A stretch of DNA of 64,000 bases, from positions 124,001-188,000 of the forward strand of contig CAWIOK010000023.1 of assembly GCA_963837655.1 (NCBI GenBank), in the 5' to 3' direction. Of the stretch, positions 16,233-24,749 are shown in pieces. Position 1 is the first letter of the stretch. Every line of letters starts with the position of its first letter. The translations under genes and the position numbers were made by a program. Under the pieces are notes generated by a model that saw only the letters and a list, made by a program, of their open reading frames with translations, did no database searches and was not told where the DNA came from. The stretch comes from CAVVSD01 sp963837655. Its GTDB lineage: Bacteria > Actinomycetota > Thermoleophilia > Solirubrobacterales > Solirubrobacteraceae.

Positions 16233-16267
16233 TCCGTCGGCGCGCGGTCATCCGGAACGCGCGCGGA
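16233..16267. terminator. Bidirectional hairpin between DUF1802 and the desaturase
   Basis: TCCG (16233-16236) and CGCGCG (16241-16246) pair with CGCGCG (16258-16263) and CGGA (16264-16267) in the gap between two convergent genes. No T-tract on either side. Confidence 0.35.
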
Positions 16268-16277
16268 CGGCCGTCGC

Positions 16278-17216
16278 CTAGACCGCGGTGAGATCCTTCT
16301 CGGCCGGCGTGGCGGCCTCTGCGACCTGTTCGGTCGCGCCCTTGAGCTTCTGGGCCTGACGGTCTGCGCTGATCTCGACCACGTTCCAGGCCAGTCCGAC
16401 GCGCCGCAGCGAGCGGATCAGCGCGGCCGACGGGTCGAGCTCCCACTTCTTCAGGCCATGCGTCGCCGAGCGCGGGAACGCGTGGTGGTTGTGGTGCCAC
16501 GCCTCGCCGAGCGACGGCAGCGCGAGCCAGAACACGTTGCGCGACTCGTCCTCGACGTCGAAGCGCCGGCGGCCCATGAAGTGGCAGACCGAGTTGATGC
16601 TCCACGTCACATGGTGCAGGAAGAACACGCGCACGAGGCCGCCCCAGACGAAGCCGCCCAGCGCCGCGAGGGCGGTGCCCTCGATCGCGTACGCGATCCC
16701 GGCCGGGATCAGCAGCGTCAGCAGCACGAACCAGGGGAACGCCCTCGAGACCCGCTTGAGGCCCGGGTCGTCCATGAGGTCCTTGGCGTACTTCCTGCGG
16801 TCCGCGCGGCCCTGCTCGTTGAACAGCCAGCCGACGTGGGCGTGGAAGAGGCCGCGCAGCACGCCCACGAGACCGTCGCCCACGAGGTGCGGGGAGTGCG
16901 GATCGCCCTCCTCGTCGGAGTGCGCGTGGTGCTTGCGGTGGTCGGCGACCCAATGGACCACCGGACCCTGGACGGCCATCTGGCCCAGCCCAGCGAACGT
17001 GTACTCGAGCCACCGCTTGGTCTGGAAGGACCGGTGGGTGAACAGCCGGTGGAAGCCGACCGTGATGCCGAAGCCGGTCAGCAGGTACATGACGACCATG
17101 ACGATGATGTCGGTCGGGCCGATCAGCTGGTTCCAGAAGAACAGGACGGTCAGGAGGAAGGCGACCGGGGGGATCAGGACCGCCAGCAGGTTCACGACTT
17201 GGTTCGTGCGCGACAT
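16278..17216 (-). CDS. Acyl-CoA/acyl-lipid delta-9-type fatty acid desaturase
   Basis: Integral-membrane di-iron desaturase of 312 residues. The three histidine boxes are intact: HRLFTH (56-61), HRKHH (93-97) and HHNHH (241-245), and an additional HHVTWS lies near 201. Hydrophobic segments flank them in the stearoyl-CoA desaturase pattern. It should introduce a cis double bond into C16/C18 acyl chains for membrane fluidity, with an outside electron donor. The ATG at 17216 is chosen over an earlier one because TAGGCT lies 7 nt upstream and the sequence before it is not conserved-looking. Divergent from a PucR-type regulator. Confidence 0.92.
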   Translation of the reverse strand: MSRTNQVVNLLAVLIPPVAFLLTVLFFWNQLIGPTDIIVMVVMYLLTGFGITVGFHRLFTHRSFQTKRWLEYTFAGLGQMAVQGPVVHWVADHRKHHAHSDEEGDPHSPHLVGDGLVGVLRGLFHAHVGWLFNEQGRADRRKYAKDLMDDPGLKRVSRAFPWFVLLTLLIPAGIAYAIEGTALAALGGFVWGGLVRVFFLHHVTWSINSVCHFMGRRRFDVEDESRNVFWLALPSLGEAWHHNHHAFPRSATHGLKKWELDPSAALIRSLRRVGLAWNVVEISADRQAQKLKGATEQVAEAATPAEKDLTAV

Positions 17217-17301
17217 TGAATTGAGCCTAGAGCGCAAATCCTGCTGCCTCTTGTCGGCTTGGGTCAGCTGATCGGCCCCTTCGTTGTAGGTTGCTGACAA
17301 T
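17217..17301. promoter_or_regulatory. Divergent desaturase / PucR promoter region
   Basis: Minus-strand TAGGCT (17229 to 17224) lies 7 nt before the desaturase ATG; plus-strand TAGGTT (17287-17292) lies 9 nt before the regulator ATG. Between them about 57 bp remain for an operator; I see no clear palindrome there. Confidence 0.5.
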
Positions 17302-18426
17302 ATGAGCGGCCAGACGACCATCAGGGACGTTCTGCGCCCCGTGCTGCCCGAGGTGGCGGACGAGATCGTCGCCGTGATCCGCGCCGAGCTTCCTCCGTAC
17401 GACGCGGCCTTCGCCGGCCCGTACGAGCAGGTGATCCGCGACGGCGTCGAGCGTGCGCTGCGCCGTTTCGCGGACGTCGTGGAGGATCCCGACCGGGCCG
17501 ACGCGGTCGACCGCCAGGTCAACGTGGGCCTGGGCCGCGGTGAGTTCCGGCAGGGCCGTGGCCTCGACGTCCTACTCGCGGCCTACCGCATCGGCGCCCG
17601 AGTGGCGTGGCGCCGGTTCGTCGCCGCCGGGGTCGAGGCGGGCGTTCCGCCCACCGAGTTGTACGCGCTCGGGGAGTCGGTGTTCGCCTACATCGACGGT
17701 CTGAGCGCGGAGGCCGCCGAGGGCTACGCGGCGGAGCAGTCCGTGCAGGCGGGCGAGACGCAGCGGCTGCGCAGGGCGCTCATCCGGGCGCTGGTGCGCG
17801 AGCCGATCGACGAGGACGAGGTGCACGCCGCCGCCGCGGCGGCGGGCTGGTCGCTGCCCAACCGGTTCGCCGCGCTGGTCAGCGACGAGGCCACCGAGCG
17901 CATCGCGGGCCGTATCGGCGCCGACGTCGTCGCCGCCAGGCTCGACGGTCAGACGGTCGCATTCGTCCCCGACGTCCACGCGCCGGGGCGGGTCGCGCAG
18001 ATCGAGCTCGCGCTGGACGGCCGCCGGGGTGCGCTGGGCCCGGAGGTGGGATGGCTGCAGGCGTCGCTGACGCTCGCGCGGGCGCGCCTCGCGCTCGAGG
18101 TCGTGCCCGGGTCCTTCGTGCAGGCCGACGAGCATCTCGCCGACCTGCTGCTCGCGGCGGACCGCAGGCTCGCCGCCGAGCTGGCCGACCGGGTCCTCGC
18201 ACCGCTGGACGACGCACCGGAGTCCACCCGCACCAAGCTCACCGAGACGCTCGAGGCGTGGCTGGATCACCAGGGGCGCGTCGAGGCCGTCGCGCAGGCG
18301 CTGGACATCCACCCGCAGACGGTCCGCTACCGGCTGGGGCAGCTGCGGGAGCGCATCGACCGTCTCGAGGATCCCGGCCGGCGCTTCGAGCTCGCCGTCG
18401 CCTTGCGGGCAAGACGAGCTACGTGA
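17302..18426 (+). CDS. PucR/CdaR-type transcriptional regulator
   Basis: 374 residues. The C-terminus has the PucR-family helix-turn-helix (EAWLDHQGRVEAVAQALDIHPQTVRYRLGQLRERI, about residues 315-355). The N-terminal 160 residues form a helical domain of the type often found with this HTH in Actinobacteria, followed by a GGDEF-like degenerate middle domain. No membrane segment. Its divergent position beside the desaturase suggests that it controls membrane lipid unsaturation; this is inference from context. The stop overlaps the convergent DUF2007 gene by 8 bases. Confidence 0.88.
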   Translation: MSGQTTIRDVLRPVLPEVADEIVAVIRAELPPYDAAFAGPYEQVIRDGVERALRRFADVVEDPDRADAVDRQVNVGLGRGEFRQGRGLDVLLAAYRIGARVAWRRFVAAGVEAGVPPTELYALGESVFAYIDGLSAEAAEGYAAEQSVQAGETQRLRRALIRALVREPIDEDEVHAAAAAAGWSLPNRFAALVSDEATERIAGRIGADVVAARLDGQTVAFVPDVHAPGRVAQIELALDGRRGALGPEVGWLQASLTLARARLALEVVPGSFVQADEHLADLLLAADRRLAAELADRVLAPLDDAPESTRTKLTETLEAWLDHQGRVEAVAQALDIHPQTVRYRLGQLRERIDRLEDPGRRFELAVALRARRAT

Positions 18427-18820
18427 CGAGCTCCGCGCCGATCCAGACGACGACGCCGACGAAGGCGACGGCGGCGAGCAGGCCGAGCAGGATGCGAGCG
18501 GGCGCCGTCGGCGCCTGAGGGGGCTCCTCCGACAGCATCTCCGCCTGCAGCAGCACCTCGCGCGCGGTGACGACGCCCGACGCGGGCACGAGCACGTCGC
18601 GGCGGCCGGCGGCGAGGAAGTCGGGGACGTCGGCGCCGCGAGCGCGGCGCACGAGCGACGGCACGCCCTCCTCCAGCAGCATCCCCTGGATCATCTCGGC
18701 CTCGGCCTGGTTGGACGCGCCGATCACGTGGACGAGGGCCCCTTCGCTCAGCTGGGGCTTGATCTTGCGCACGCGCTGACGCAGGTCATCGCCCTCCCAG
18801 GGGTCCTCGGGGTCGGTCAT
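18419..18820 (-). CDS. DUF2007-like protein with C-terminal membrane anchor
   Basis: 133 residues. A central segment (VHVIGASNQAEAEMIQGMLLEEGVPSLVRR, then DVLVPASGVVTAREVL) matches the DUF2007 'putative signal transducing protein' fold, related to PII-like alpha-beta domains. A single transmembrane helix (about residues 107-128) closes the protein, leaving the DUF2007 part in the cytoplasm. It begins 1 bp after the JAMM gene on the same strand and is the last gene of the cysM-tatA-JAMM run. Confidence 0.8.
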   Translation of the reverse strand: MTDPEDPWEGDDLRQRVRKIKPQLSEGALVHVIGASNQAEAEMIQGMLLEEGVPSLVRRARGADVPDFLAAGRRDVLVPASGVVTAREVLLQAEMLSEEPPQAPTAPARILLGLLAAVAFVGVVVWIGAELVT

Positions 18821-18821
18821 C

Positions 18822-19202
18822 TCACTCGATGACGACTTCGACCTCGCGCACCTCGCCGTCGTCGATCAGGTAGGACCGGACGACCGGATCGGCGGTCTTG
18901 GAGAGGCCGACGATGATCCATTCCACGCCCGGCCAGCCGCCGGAGAAGTTCACGTCGGTCTGGGACGGATACGGCTCCGACCGTGTGTGGGAGTGGTAGA
19001 TCGCGCCGAGCTCCGCGCCGCCGGACTCGATCTCGTCGAGCATCCGGAACAGCGCTGGACCGTCGACTTCGAAGCGAAGGGGGCTCGCCGCGAGGTTCTC
19101 GGCCGCATGGACGCCCGTCGCCACGCCGTCGCGCGCAGAGACGAGCCCGCAGCACTCGTTGGGAGCGTCGCGTTGAGCGTGCTCGACGATCAGGTCGAGC
19201 AA
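18822..19202 (-). CDS. mec: JAMM/MPN+ metallopeptidase (Mec-type, CysO-cysteine hydrolase)
   Basis: 126 residues from TTG at 19202. The JAMM zinc site is complete: Glu16 in NECCG, His70 and His72 in YHSHTR, Ser80 and Asp83 in PSQTD. The mycobacterial counterpart Mec+ releases cysteine from the CysO-cysteine adduct made by CysM; cysM lies two genes upstream here, which supports the same role. The start is uncertain: homologues of this family usually read a few residues further upstream (the in-frame LRISRA preceding the TTG), which would need a CTG at 19220 overlapping the tatA stop as CTGA. It could also trim the Ser from the Gly-Gly-Ser carrier at 27175. Confidence 0.9.
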   Translation of the reverse strand: MLDLIVEHAQRDAPNECCGLVSARDGVATGVHAAENLAASPLRFEVDGPALFRMLDEIESGGAELGAIYHSHTRSEPYPSQTDVNFSGGWPGVEWIIVGLSKTADPVVRSYLIDDGEVREVEVVIE

Positions 19203-19216
19203 CGCGCGCGAGATCC

Positions 19217-19402
19217 TCAGGGCTTGGCCCGGACGGGATCCTCGTCCTCGTCATGGGAGGTGCTCGTGGTCAGTGAGTCCTTGAACTCACGCATGCCGGA
19301 ACCAATCGACTTGCCGAACTCCGGCAGCTTCTTCGGGCCGAGGACGATGAGTGCGATGGCGAGCACGATGATGAGCTCGAGTGGGCCGACGTTGAAGGGC
19401 AT
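19217..19402 (-). CDS. tatA: Sec-independent (Tat) translocase subunit TatA
   Basis: 61 residues, a normal size for a small TatA/E: N-terminal transmembrane helix (PLELIIVLAIALIVLGP), the hinge GPKKLPEFGKSIG, an amphipathic helix and a short charged tail. It forms the protein-conducting part of the twin-arginine export system. A strong Shine-Dalgarno sequence (GAGAGGAAGG) precedes the ATG. It sits between cysM and the JAMM gene, an odd place for it; no tatB or tatC is in the window. Confidence 0.93.
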   Translation of the reverse strand: MPFNVGPLELIIVLAIALIVLGPKKLPEFGKSIGSGMREFKDSLTTSTSHDEDEDPVRAKP

Positions 19403-19414
19403 AAGGCCTTCCTC

Positions 19415-20389
19415 TCACCACCAAACGGTGGAATCCAGGTTCGCGATCTCGTCGACCGGGCGGGTGTAGATCCCGGACGACAGGTACTTCCAGCCGTCGT
19501 CGCAGACGATGAAGACGACGTTGCCGCTGTCCATCTCCTGCGCGATGCGCGTTGCGACCTTCAGGATGGCGCCCGAGCTGACGCCCGCGAACACACCCTC
19601 CTCGTCCAGCAGCCTCCGCGTCCACATGATGGCGTCGCGGTTCGTGACGAAGATCTTCCGGTCCAGCAGGGAGAGATCGATGATCGGCGGGATGAACCCG
19701 TCGTCCAGGGAGCGCAGTCCTTGGACCGGCTCGCCCTGCATCGGCTCGGCCGCGACGATCTTCACCGCGTCGCCAAGCTCCTCCTTCAAGCGCCGCCCGT
19801 TGCCCATGAGCGTGCCACCCGTGCCGAGGCCCGCGACGAAGGCGGAGATGTCGCCGTCGAGCTCGCGGAGGATCTCGGGCGCGGTGCCGTCGTAGTGGGC
19901 CTGCGGGTTGGCGGGATTGCCGTACTGGTACGGCATGTAGTAGCTGGGGTCGGACTCCGCCATCTCCAGCGCCATGGCGACGGCGCCGTTGGAGCCCTGG
20001 TCGCCCGGGCTGTACGTGATCTGGGCGCCGTACATCTCGAGGAGCTGCGTGCGCTCAGGGGTCACGTTGTCGGGCATCACGACCTTCAGTGCGTAGCCCT
20101 TGCGCCGGCAGATCATCGCGAGCGAGATTCCGGTGTTCCCCGACGTCGGTTCGAGGATCGTCTGGCCCGGCCTGATCAGCCCACGCTCCTCGGCATCCTC
20201 GATGAGGGCGCGCGCCACACGGTCCTTGACGGAGCCGGTGGGGTTGTGCGACTCGAGCTTCGCCCAGATGCGGACGCCGGGCTTGGGAGACATCCGCTTG
20301 AGCTCGACGAGCGGCGTGTTGCCGATCGCCTGCACGATGTCGCCGTAGCGACCGCCGCAGGGGCGGTTTTCCAGGTGCGGGACAGACAT
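19415..20389 (-). CDS. cysM: CysM-type cysteine synthase (O-phosphoserine sulfhydrylase, CysO-dependent)
   Basis: PLP-dependent fold type II enzyme of 324 residues. PLP Lys55 lies in NPTGSVKDR; the substrate loop EPTSGNTGIS and the phosphate cup GTGGT are present. Features such as YYMPYQYGNPANPQAHYDGT, the SLDDGFIPP segment and the C-terminal WKYLSSGIY followed by a short tail ending in VWW are those of mycobacterial CysM rather than CysK. CysM condenses O-phosphoserine with the thiocarboxylate of the carrier CysO. The matching carrier and its activating enzyme are at 27-28.6 kb. A TATCCT hexamer that overlaps the xylB stop lies 11 nt upstream. Confidence 0.92.
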   Translation of the reverse strand: MSVPHLENRPCGGRYGDIVQAIGNTPLVELKRMSPKPGVRIWAKLESHNPTGSVKDRVARALIEDAEERGLIRPGQTILEPTSGNTGISLAMICRRKGYALKVVMPDNVTPERTQLLEMYGAQITYSPGDQGSNGAVAMALEMAESDPSYYMPYQYGNPANPQAHYDGTAPEILRELDGDISAFVAGLGTGGTLMGNGRRLKEELGDAVKIVAAEPMQGEPVQGLRSLDDGFIPPIIDLSLLDRKIFVTNRDAIMWTRRLLDEEGVFAGVSSGAILKVATRIAQEMDSGNVVFIVCDDGWKYLSSGIYTRPVDEIANLDSTVWW

Positions 20390-20398
20390 GGTCCCCGG

Positions 20399-21841
20399 TC
20401 AGGATACTCCCGCGGCGTTCTCGGCCCGTAGCGCGGGATAGAGCGCGCGAAAGCGCTCGCGTCCATCGGCGTAGACGTCGATCCACGCGGGCTCGGGTTC
20501 GATGACGGCGCCCGGACGGACACACGCGTCGACGGCCTCGACCGGGTCGGCGAACACGCCCCCGGCGACGCCGCCCAGGAGCGCCGCCCCGTACGCCGCC
20601 CCCTCCTGGACGGCGACCCGCTGCAGCGGCAGCTCGAGCACGGACGCGACGATGCGCAGCCACAGGTCGCTGCGCGCCCCGCCGCCCGAGACTCGCCCGA
20701 TCTCCGCCGGCGCGCCGACGTCGCGCAGGAGGTCCAGGCTGTCGCGCAGGCCGTACGCGACGCCTTCCAGGACGGCACGCACGAGCGCGCCGCGGTCGTG
20801 GCGCAGCGACAGTCCCGTGAACGAGCCGCGTGCGTCCGGATCGGCGTGCGGCGTGCGCTCGCCGGCGAGGTAGGGCAGGAACGTGAGGCCCTCCGCGCCG
20901 GGCGCCCACGGCTCGGCCTCGGAGACCAGGTCGGAGAACTCCCCACCGGGATCGGCGACGTCGCGCAGCCATGCCAGCGCGCCGGCGGCCGAGAGCATCA
21001 CGCCCATCGCGTGCCACACCCCGGGGATCGCGTGGCAGAACGCGTGGACGCGCCCCTGGGGATCGGCGCCGTAGGCGTCCTGCGCGGCGAAGACGACGCC
21101 CGACGTGCCGAGGACGACCGAGAGCGGTCCGGGGCGATCGACGCCGACGCCGAGAGCGCCGGCCGCCTGGTCGCCGGCGCCCGCGGCGACCGGGATGGCG
21201 TCGGACGTCTCCCCCGTGCGCGTCGGGGACTCGACCACACCGGGCAGCCAGGCCGGGTCGAGCTCCAGCGCGTCGAGCACCTCGGCGCTCCAGGCGCGCC
21301 GGGCCACGTCGAGCAGCAGGGTGCCGGAGGCGTCGGCGACGTCGGTCGCCCGCTCGCCGCAGAGGCGCAGCCGCACGTAGTCCTTGGGCAGCATCACGTG
21401 CGCGATGCGCTCGTAGGACTCAGGCTCGTGATGACGCAGCCACAGCAGCTTGGGCGCCGTGAAGCCCGGCAGCGCCCGGTTGCCCGTCAGCGCGACGAGG
21501 CGGTCGAGGCCGAGGGTCGCCTCGATCTCCTCGCACTCGGCGCCGGTGCGCTGGTCGTTCCAGAGGATGGCGGGGCGGATGATCGCGTCGGAGGCGTCGA
21601 GCGCGACCAGGCCGTGCATCTGGCCGCTGAGGCCGATCCCCGCCGCGTCGTCGCGGCCGAGGGCCTCCAGGACGTCCTGGGTGGCGCGCCACCAATCCTC
21701 GGGATCCTGCTCGGCCCAGCCGGGGCGCGGGATCGACAGCGGGTAGGCGGACTCGGCGACCGCGAGGACCTCGCCGTCGGGCGCGACGGCGATGCCCTTG
21801 ACCGACGACGTGCCGACGTCGAGTCCGATGAGCGAGGTCAT
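20399..21841 (-). CDS. xylB: Xylulokinase (FGGY family)
   Basis: Phosphorylates D-xylulose to xylulose-5-phosphate. 480 residues, normal for the family, with N-terminal GLDVGTSSVKGI, the XylB signature GLSGQMHGLV and ILWNDQRT, the second-domain ATPase motif LGTSGVVFA and the C-terminal RVSGGGARSDLWLRI. No xylose isomerase or transporter is adjacent. It begins 21 bp after lutC and ends 9 bp before cysM, inside a long minus-strand run; a shared transcript is likely, a shared function is not evident. Confidence 0.93.
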   Translation of the reverse strand: MTSLIGLDVGTSSVKGIAVAPDGEVLAVAESAYPLSIPRPGWAEQDPEDWWRATQDVLEALGRDDAAGIGLSGQMHGLVALDASDAIIRPAILWNDQRTGAECEEIEATLGLDRLVALTGNRALPGFTAPKLLWLRHHEPESYERIAHVMLPKDYVRLRLCGERATDVADASGTLLLDVARRAWSAEVLDALELDPAWLPGVVESPTRTGETSDAIPVAAGAGDQAAGALGVGVDRPGPLSVVLGTSGVVFAAQDAYGADPQGRVHAFCHAIPGVWHAMGVMLSAAGALAWLRDVADPGGEFSDLVSEAEPWAPGAEGLTFLPYLAGERTPHADPDARGSFTGLSLRHDRGALVRAVLEGVAYGLRDSLDLLRDVGAPAEIGRVSGGGARSDLWLRIVASVLELPLQRVAVQEGAAYGAALLGGVAGGVFADPVEAVDACVRPGAVIEPEPAWIDVYADGRERFRALYPALRAENAAGVS

Positions 21842-21862
21842 CGGTGCAGTGTGGAGGCTTTG

Positions 21863-22502
21863 CTAGCGCGAGGCGAGCACGATCTCGAGCCGTCGCGGTC
21901 CGTGGACGCCCTCGACGCGGTTGAGCTCGATGTCCGACGTCGCCGACGGCCCGGAGATGAACGTGACCGGGCGCCGGCCTGTCCGGACCGCCTCGCCCAG
22001 CCTGCGGATCGCCTCCGGCACCGTGCCGACGACCTGGGCGGACCGCACGACGCAGACGTGGAGGTCGGGAAGCAGCGTCAGCGCCCTGCGCCCCTGGCGC
22101 TCGCCCGCGTCCATCACGATCGTGCCGGTCTCCGCGATCGCCATCGCGCAGCCGGTGACCACCCCGTCGGAATCCGTCGAGCTCGTCGACGCCGAGCCCC
22201 TCGCGGTCCTCGAGCCAGTCGATGCCGTGGGGACGCCAGGCGGCGGGCAGGTCCACGGGCGCGACGAGCCGCCGTGCGCCGTGCTCGGCGAGTGCCGCGC
22301 CCACCGCATCCGCGACGTCGGCCTCCGAGCAGCGCCAGACGGTCGCGCGGTACTCGGCCGCGCGCTCGGCGAAGCGCTCGACCTGCAGATCGCGCTGCAG
22401 CGACGACGCGACGACGTAGTCGCGGGGGATCTCGATGACCCTGGGCTCGGGACCCAGCGCGGACCGGATCCGGCCAAGGACGTCCTCGCGCGCAGCGGTC
22501 AT
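21863..22502 (-). pseudogene. lutC: lutC (L-lactate utilisation), disrupted by one extra base
   Basis: The LUD-domain LutC protein is readable in two frames. The N-terminal part (ATG at 22502, MTAAREDVLGRIRSALG to WLEDREGLGVDELD) is in one frame; the C-terminal part (SDGVVTGCAMAIAETGTIVMD to RLEIVLASR) is in the next. The break lies at about 22168-22176. The total is 640 nt, one more than a multiple of three; removing one base gives a 212-residue protein with no stop. This is either a recent frameshift or a sequencing indel. The ATG overlaps the lutB TGA as ATGA. LutC works with LutA and LutB in oxidising L-lactate to pyruvate. Confidence 0.85.
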
Positions 22503-23920
22503 GACGAGCGGGTTCGCCACCAGTCGCGGAACGCCTCCCCGGGCACGGGGCGCAGATCGCGGAACGCGGTCCACGCGTGCAGCGGCCCGGGTGCGTGCTC
22601 GATGCTCGTCCCGCCCCGCGCGAGCGGCCACTGGCCGATCCTCCCCGCCTTCTGCGCGGCCTCGTAGCGCCGTCGACTGCCGAACACGCGGGCGAGGCCC
22701 TCCATCGCCAGTCGCTCGCCGCTGAGCCGCGCGCGGACGCCGCCGTGCTCGGCTGCGTCGCGCACGATGCGCCCGCGCAGGTGCACCAGCATGGAGGGGA
22801 TGTCGATCTTCACCGGGCAGACCTCGTAGCACGCGCCGCACAGCGACGAGGCCCACGGAAGCGTGCGGCCCTCGCGCAGCCCGGCGAGTTGCGGAGTCAG
22901 GATTGCACCGATCGGGCCTGGATACACCGATTCATAGGCGTGTCCTCCCGTCCGCTCGTAGACGGGGCAGACGTTCAGGCACGCCGAGCAGCGGATGCAG
23001 TGCAGCGCGTCCCGTCCGTGCGGGTCGGCCAGCACGTCGGTGCGACCGCCGTCGAGCAGGACGAGGTGGAACTCCGACGGGCCGTCGCCGTCGGTCGTGC
23101 CGGTCCACAGCGACGTGTACGGGTTCATGCGCTCCCCGGTCGACGACCGGGGCAGCAGCTGGAGCATCACCTCGAGGTCCTCGAACGTCGCGACGACCTT
23201 CTCGATGCCCATCACCGTCACCAGGACATCGGGGAGCGTCGTGCACATGCGGCCGTTGCCCTCGGACTCGACGACGCAGATCGTGCCGGTGTCGGCGACG
23301 GCGAAGTTCGCCCCGCTGACCCCCACCCGTGCGGACAGGAAGTGCCGGCGCAGGTGGCGCCGCGCCGCCTCGGCGAGCTCGGCGGGATCGTCGCCGAGGT
23401 CCTCGGTCCCCTCCAGCGTCCGGCGGAACAAGGCGCGGATCTCGGCGCGGTTGCGGTGGATCGCCGGGACCAGGATGTGCGACTGCTCGTCGTCGCCGAG
23501 CTGGACGATGAGCTCGGCGAGATCCGTCTCGTGCGCGGTGATGCCCTCGGCCGCGAGCGCCTCGTTCATGCCGATCTCGTCGGAGGCCAGTGACTTGACC
23601 TTCACGACCTCGTCGGCGCCGTGCGCCTTGACGATGCGGGTGAGGATCGCGTTGGCCTCGTCCCCGTCGCGCGCCCAGTGCACCTGGCCGCCGGCCGCCT
23701 GGACGGACGCCTCGAGCTGCTCGAGCAGCTCCGGCAGCCGCGCCATCGCGCTCTCCTTGATCGCAGCGCCCGCGTCGCGCAGCGCCTCCCAGTCCTCGAC
23801 CTCCCGCACGACGGAGGCGCGCTTGGCCCGGATCGTGCGGGTGGCGTGCCCGAGGTTGCGCCGCTGCTGGGTGTTGGCCAGCGCCTCGCGTGCCGCGGCC
23901 GGGAAGCCCTTTCCAGTCAC
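22499..23920 (-). CDS. lutB: LutB: iron-sulfur L-lactate utilisation protein
   Basis: About 473 residues from the GTG at 23920. The N-terminal LUD domain (about 60-290, with SGANFAVADTGTICVVESEGNGRM) is followed by a ferredoxin-like domain with two 4Fe-4S clusters: CIRCSACLNVCPVY and CGACYEVCPVKIDIPSML. The C-terminus is the LutB helical tail. It is expected to pass electrons from lactate in the LutABC complex in the cytoplasm. The GTG overlaps the lutA stop as GTGA. The longer reading to 24634 is a shadow over lutA. Confidence 0.94.
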   Translation of the reverse strand: MTGKGFPAAAREALANTQQRRNLGHATRTIRAKRASVVREVEDWEALRDAGAAIKESAMARLPELLEQLEASVQAAGGQVHWARDGDEANAILTRIVKAHGADEVVKVKSLASDEIGMNEALAAEGITAHETDLAELIVQLGDDEQSHILVPAIHRNRAEIRALFRRTLEGTEDLGDDPAELAEAARRHLRRHFLSARVGVSGANFAVADTGTICVVESEGNGRMCTTLPDVLVTVMGIEKVVATFEDLEVMLQLLPRSSTGERMNPYTSLWTGTTDGDGPSEFHLVLLDGGRTDVLADPHGRDALHCIRCSACLNVCPVYERTGGHAYESVYPGPIGAILTPQLAGLREGRTLPWASSLCGACYEVCPVKIDIPSMLVHLRGRIVRDAAEHGGVRARLSGERLAMEGLARVFGSRRRYEAAQKAGRIGQWPLARGGTSIEHAPGPLHAWTAFRDLRPVPGEAFRDWWRTRSS

Positions 23921-24687
23921 GCGGCGCTGGACTCCGTGGACGCGAGGATCTCGGCGAGATGCACGGCGCGCGTGCCCGCCCTGGCCCGCGAAAGCCCGCC
24001 GCCGATGTGCAGCAGGCAGGAGTTGTCCAGTGCCGTGCAGATCTCGGCGCGCGTGTCGAGCACGGCGCGGAGCTTGTCGGTGAGCATCGCCGCGGACGTG
24101 TCGGCGTTCTTCACCGCGAACGTCCCGCCGAAACCGCAGCACGTCTCCGCGTCGGGAAGCTCGACGAGATCGATCCCGCGCACGGCGCGCAGCAGGCGCA
24201 GCGGGCGGTCGCCGACGTGCAGCAGCCGCAGCCCGTGGCAGGTCGGGTGGTAGGTCACGCGGTGGGGGTAGTAGGCGCCGACGTCCTCGACGCCGAGCAC
24301 GTCGACCAGCAGCTCGCTGAGCTCGTGGACGCGGGGGGCGACGGCGGCGACGTCGGCGGCCAGCCGCTCGTCGCCGGCCAGCTCGGCGAGGCGCGCGTAG
24401 CCGTCGCGGACCATCGCGGCGCACGACCCGGACGGGGTGACGATCGCGTCGTACTCGCCGAACACCGCGACGAAGCGGCGCACGAGCGGAACGGCTTCCA
24501 GCTGGTATCCGGAGTTGGCGTGCATCTGCCCGCAGCAGGTCTGCTCCTCCGGGAACACGACCTCGTGCCCGAGGCGCTCGAGCACGCGCACGACCGCCTT
24601 GCCCGTCTCGGGGAAGAGCGTGTCGTTGAAGCATGCGATGAAGAGCGCTATGCGCAGAGCGCCCAATCTAGACCGTCGGGGTTCCAC
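23917..24687 (-). CDS. lutA: LutA: CCG-domain L-lactate utilisation protein
   Basis: Carries the two cysteine-rich CCG domains of LutA/GlpC-type subunits: TCCGQMHANSGY near residue 50 and TCCGFGGTFAVK near residue 188, plus YHPTCHGLR. They ligate Fe-S clusters used in lactate oxidation. The start is uncertain: GTG at 24687 is the first ordinary option (256 residues), but homologues typically begin at the LRIALF segment, whose first codon is CTG at 24657. A TAGATT box lies exactly 7 nt before this CTG, so the true start may be a leaderless CTG (246 residues). Confidence 0.92.
   Translation of the reverse strand: MEPRRSRLGALRIALFIACFNDTLFPETGKAVVRVLERLGHEVVFPEEQTCCGQMHANSGYQLEAVPLVRRFVAVFGEYDAIVTPSGSCAAMVRDGYARLAELAGDERLAADVAAVAPRVHELSELLVDVLGVEDVGAYYPHRVTYHPTCHGLRLLHVGDRPLRLLRAVRGIDLVELPDAETCCGFGGTFAVKNADTSAAMLTDKLRAVLDTRAEICTALDNSCLLHIGGGLSRARAGTRAVHLAEILASTESSAA
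24658..24670 (-). promoter_or_regulatory. -10 box placed for a CTG start of lutA
   Basis: TAGATT (24670 to 24665) ends 7 nt before CTG 24657, the codon where homologues of LutA usually begin. It lies inside the reading frame if the GTG at 24687 is used. Confidence 0.4.
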
Positions 24688-24749
24688 CCGATCGGCCGAT
24701 CTGGAAGCGTGGCGCGCGTAGCGACCAGGGTCATCTGAGGAGAGGACGC

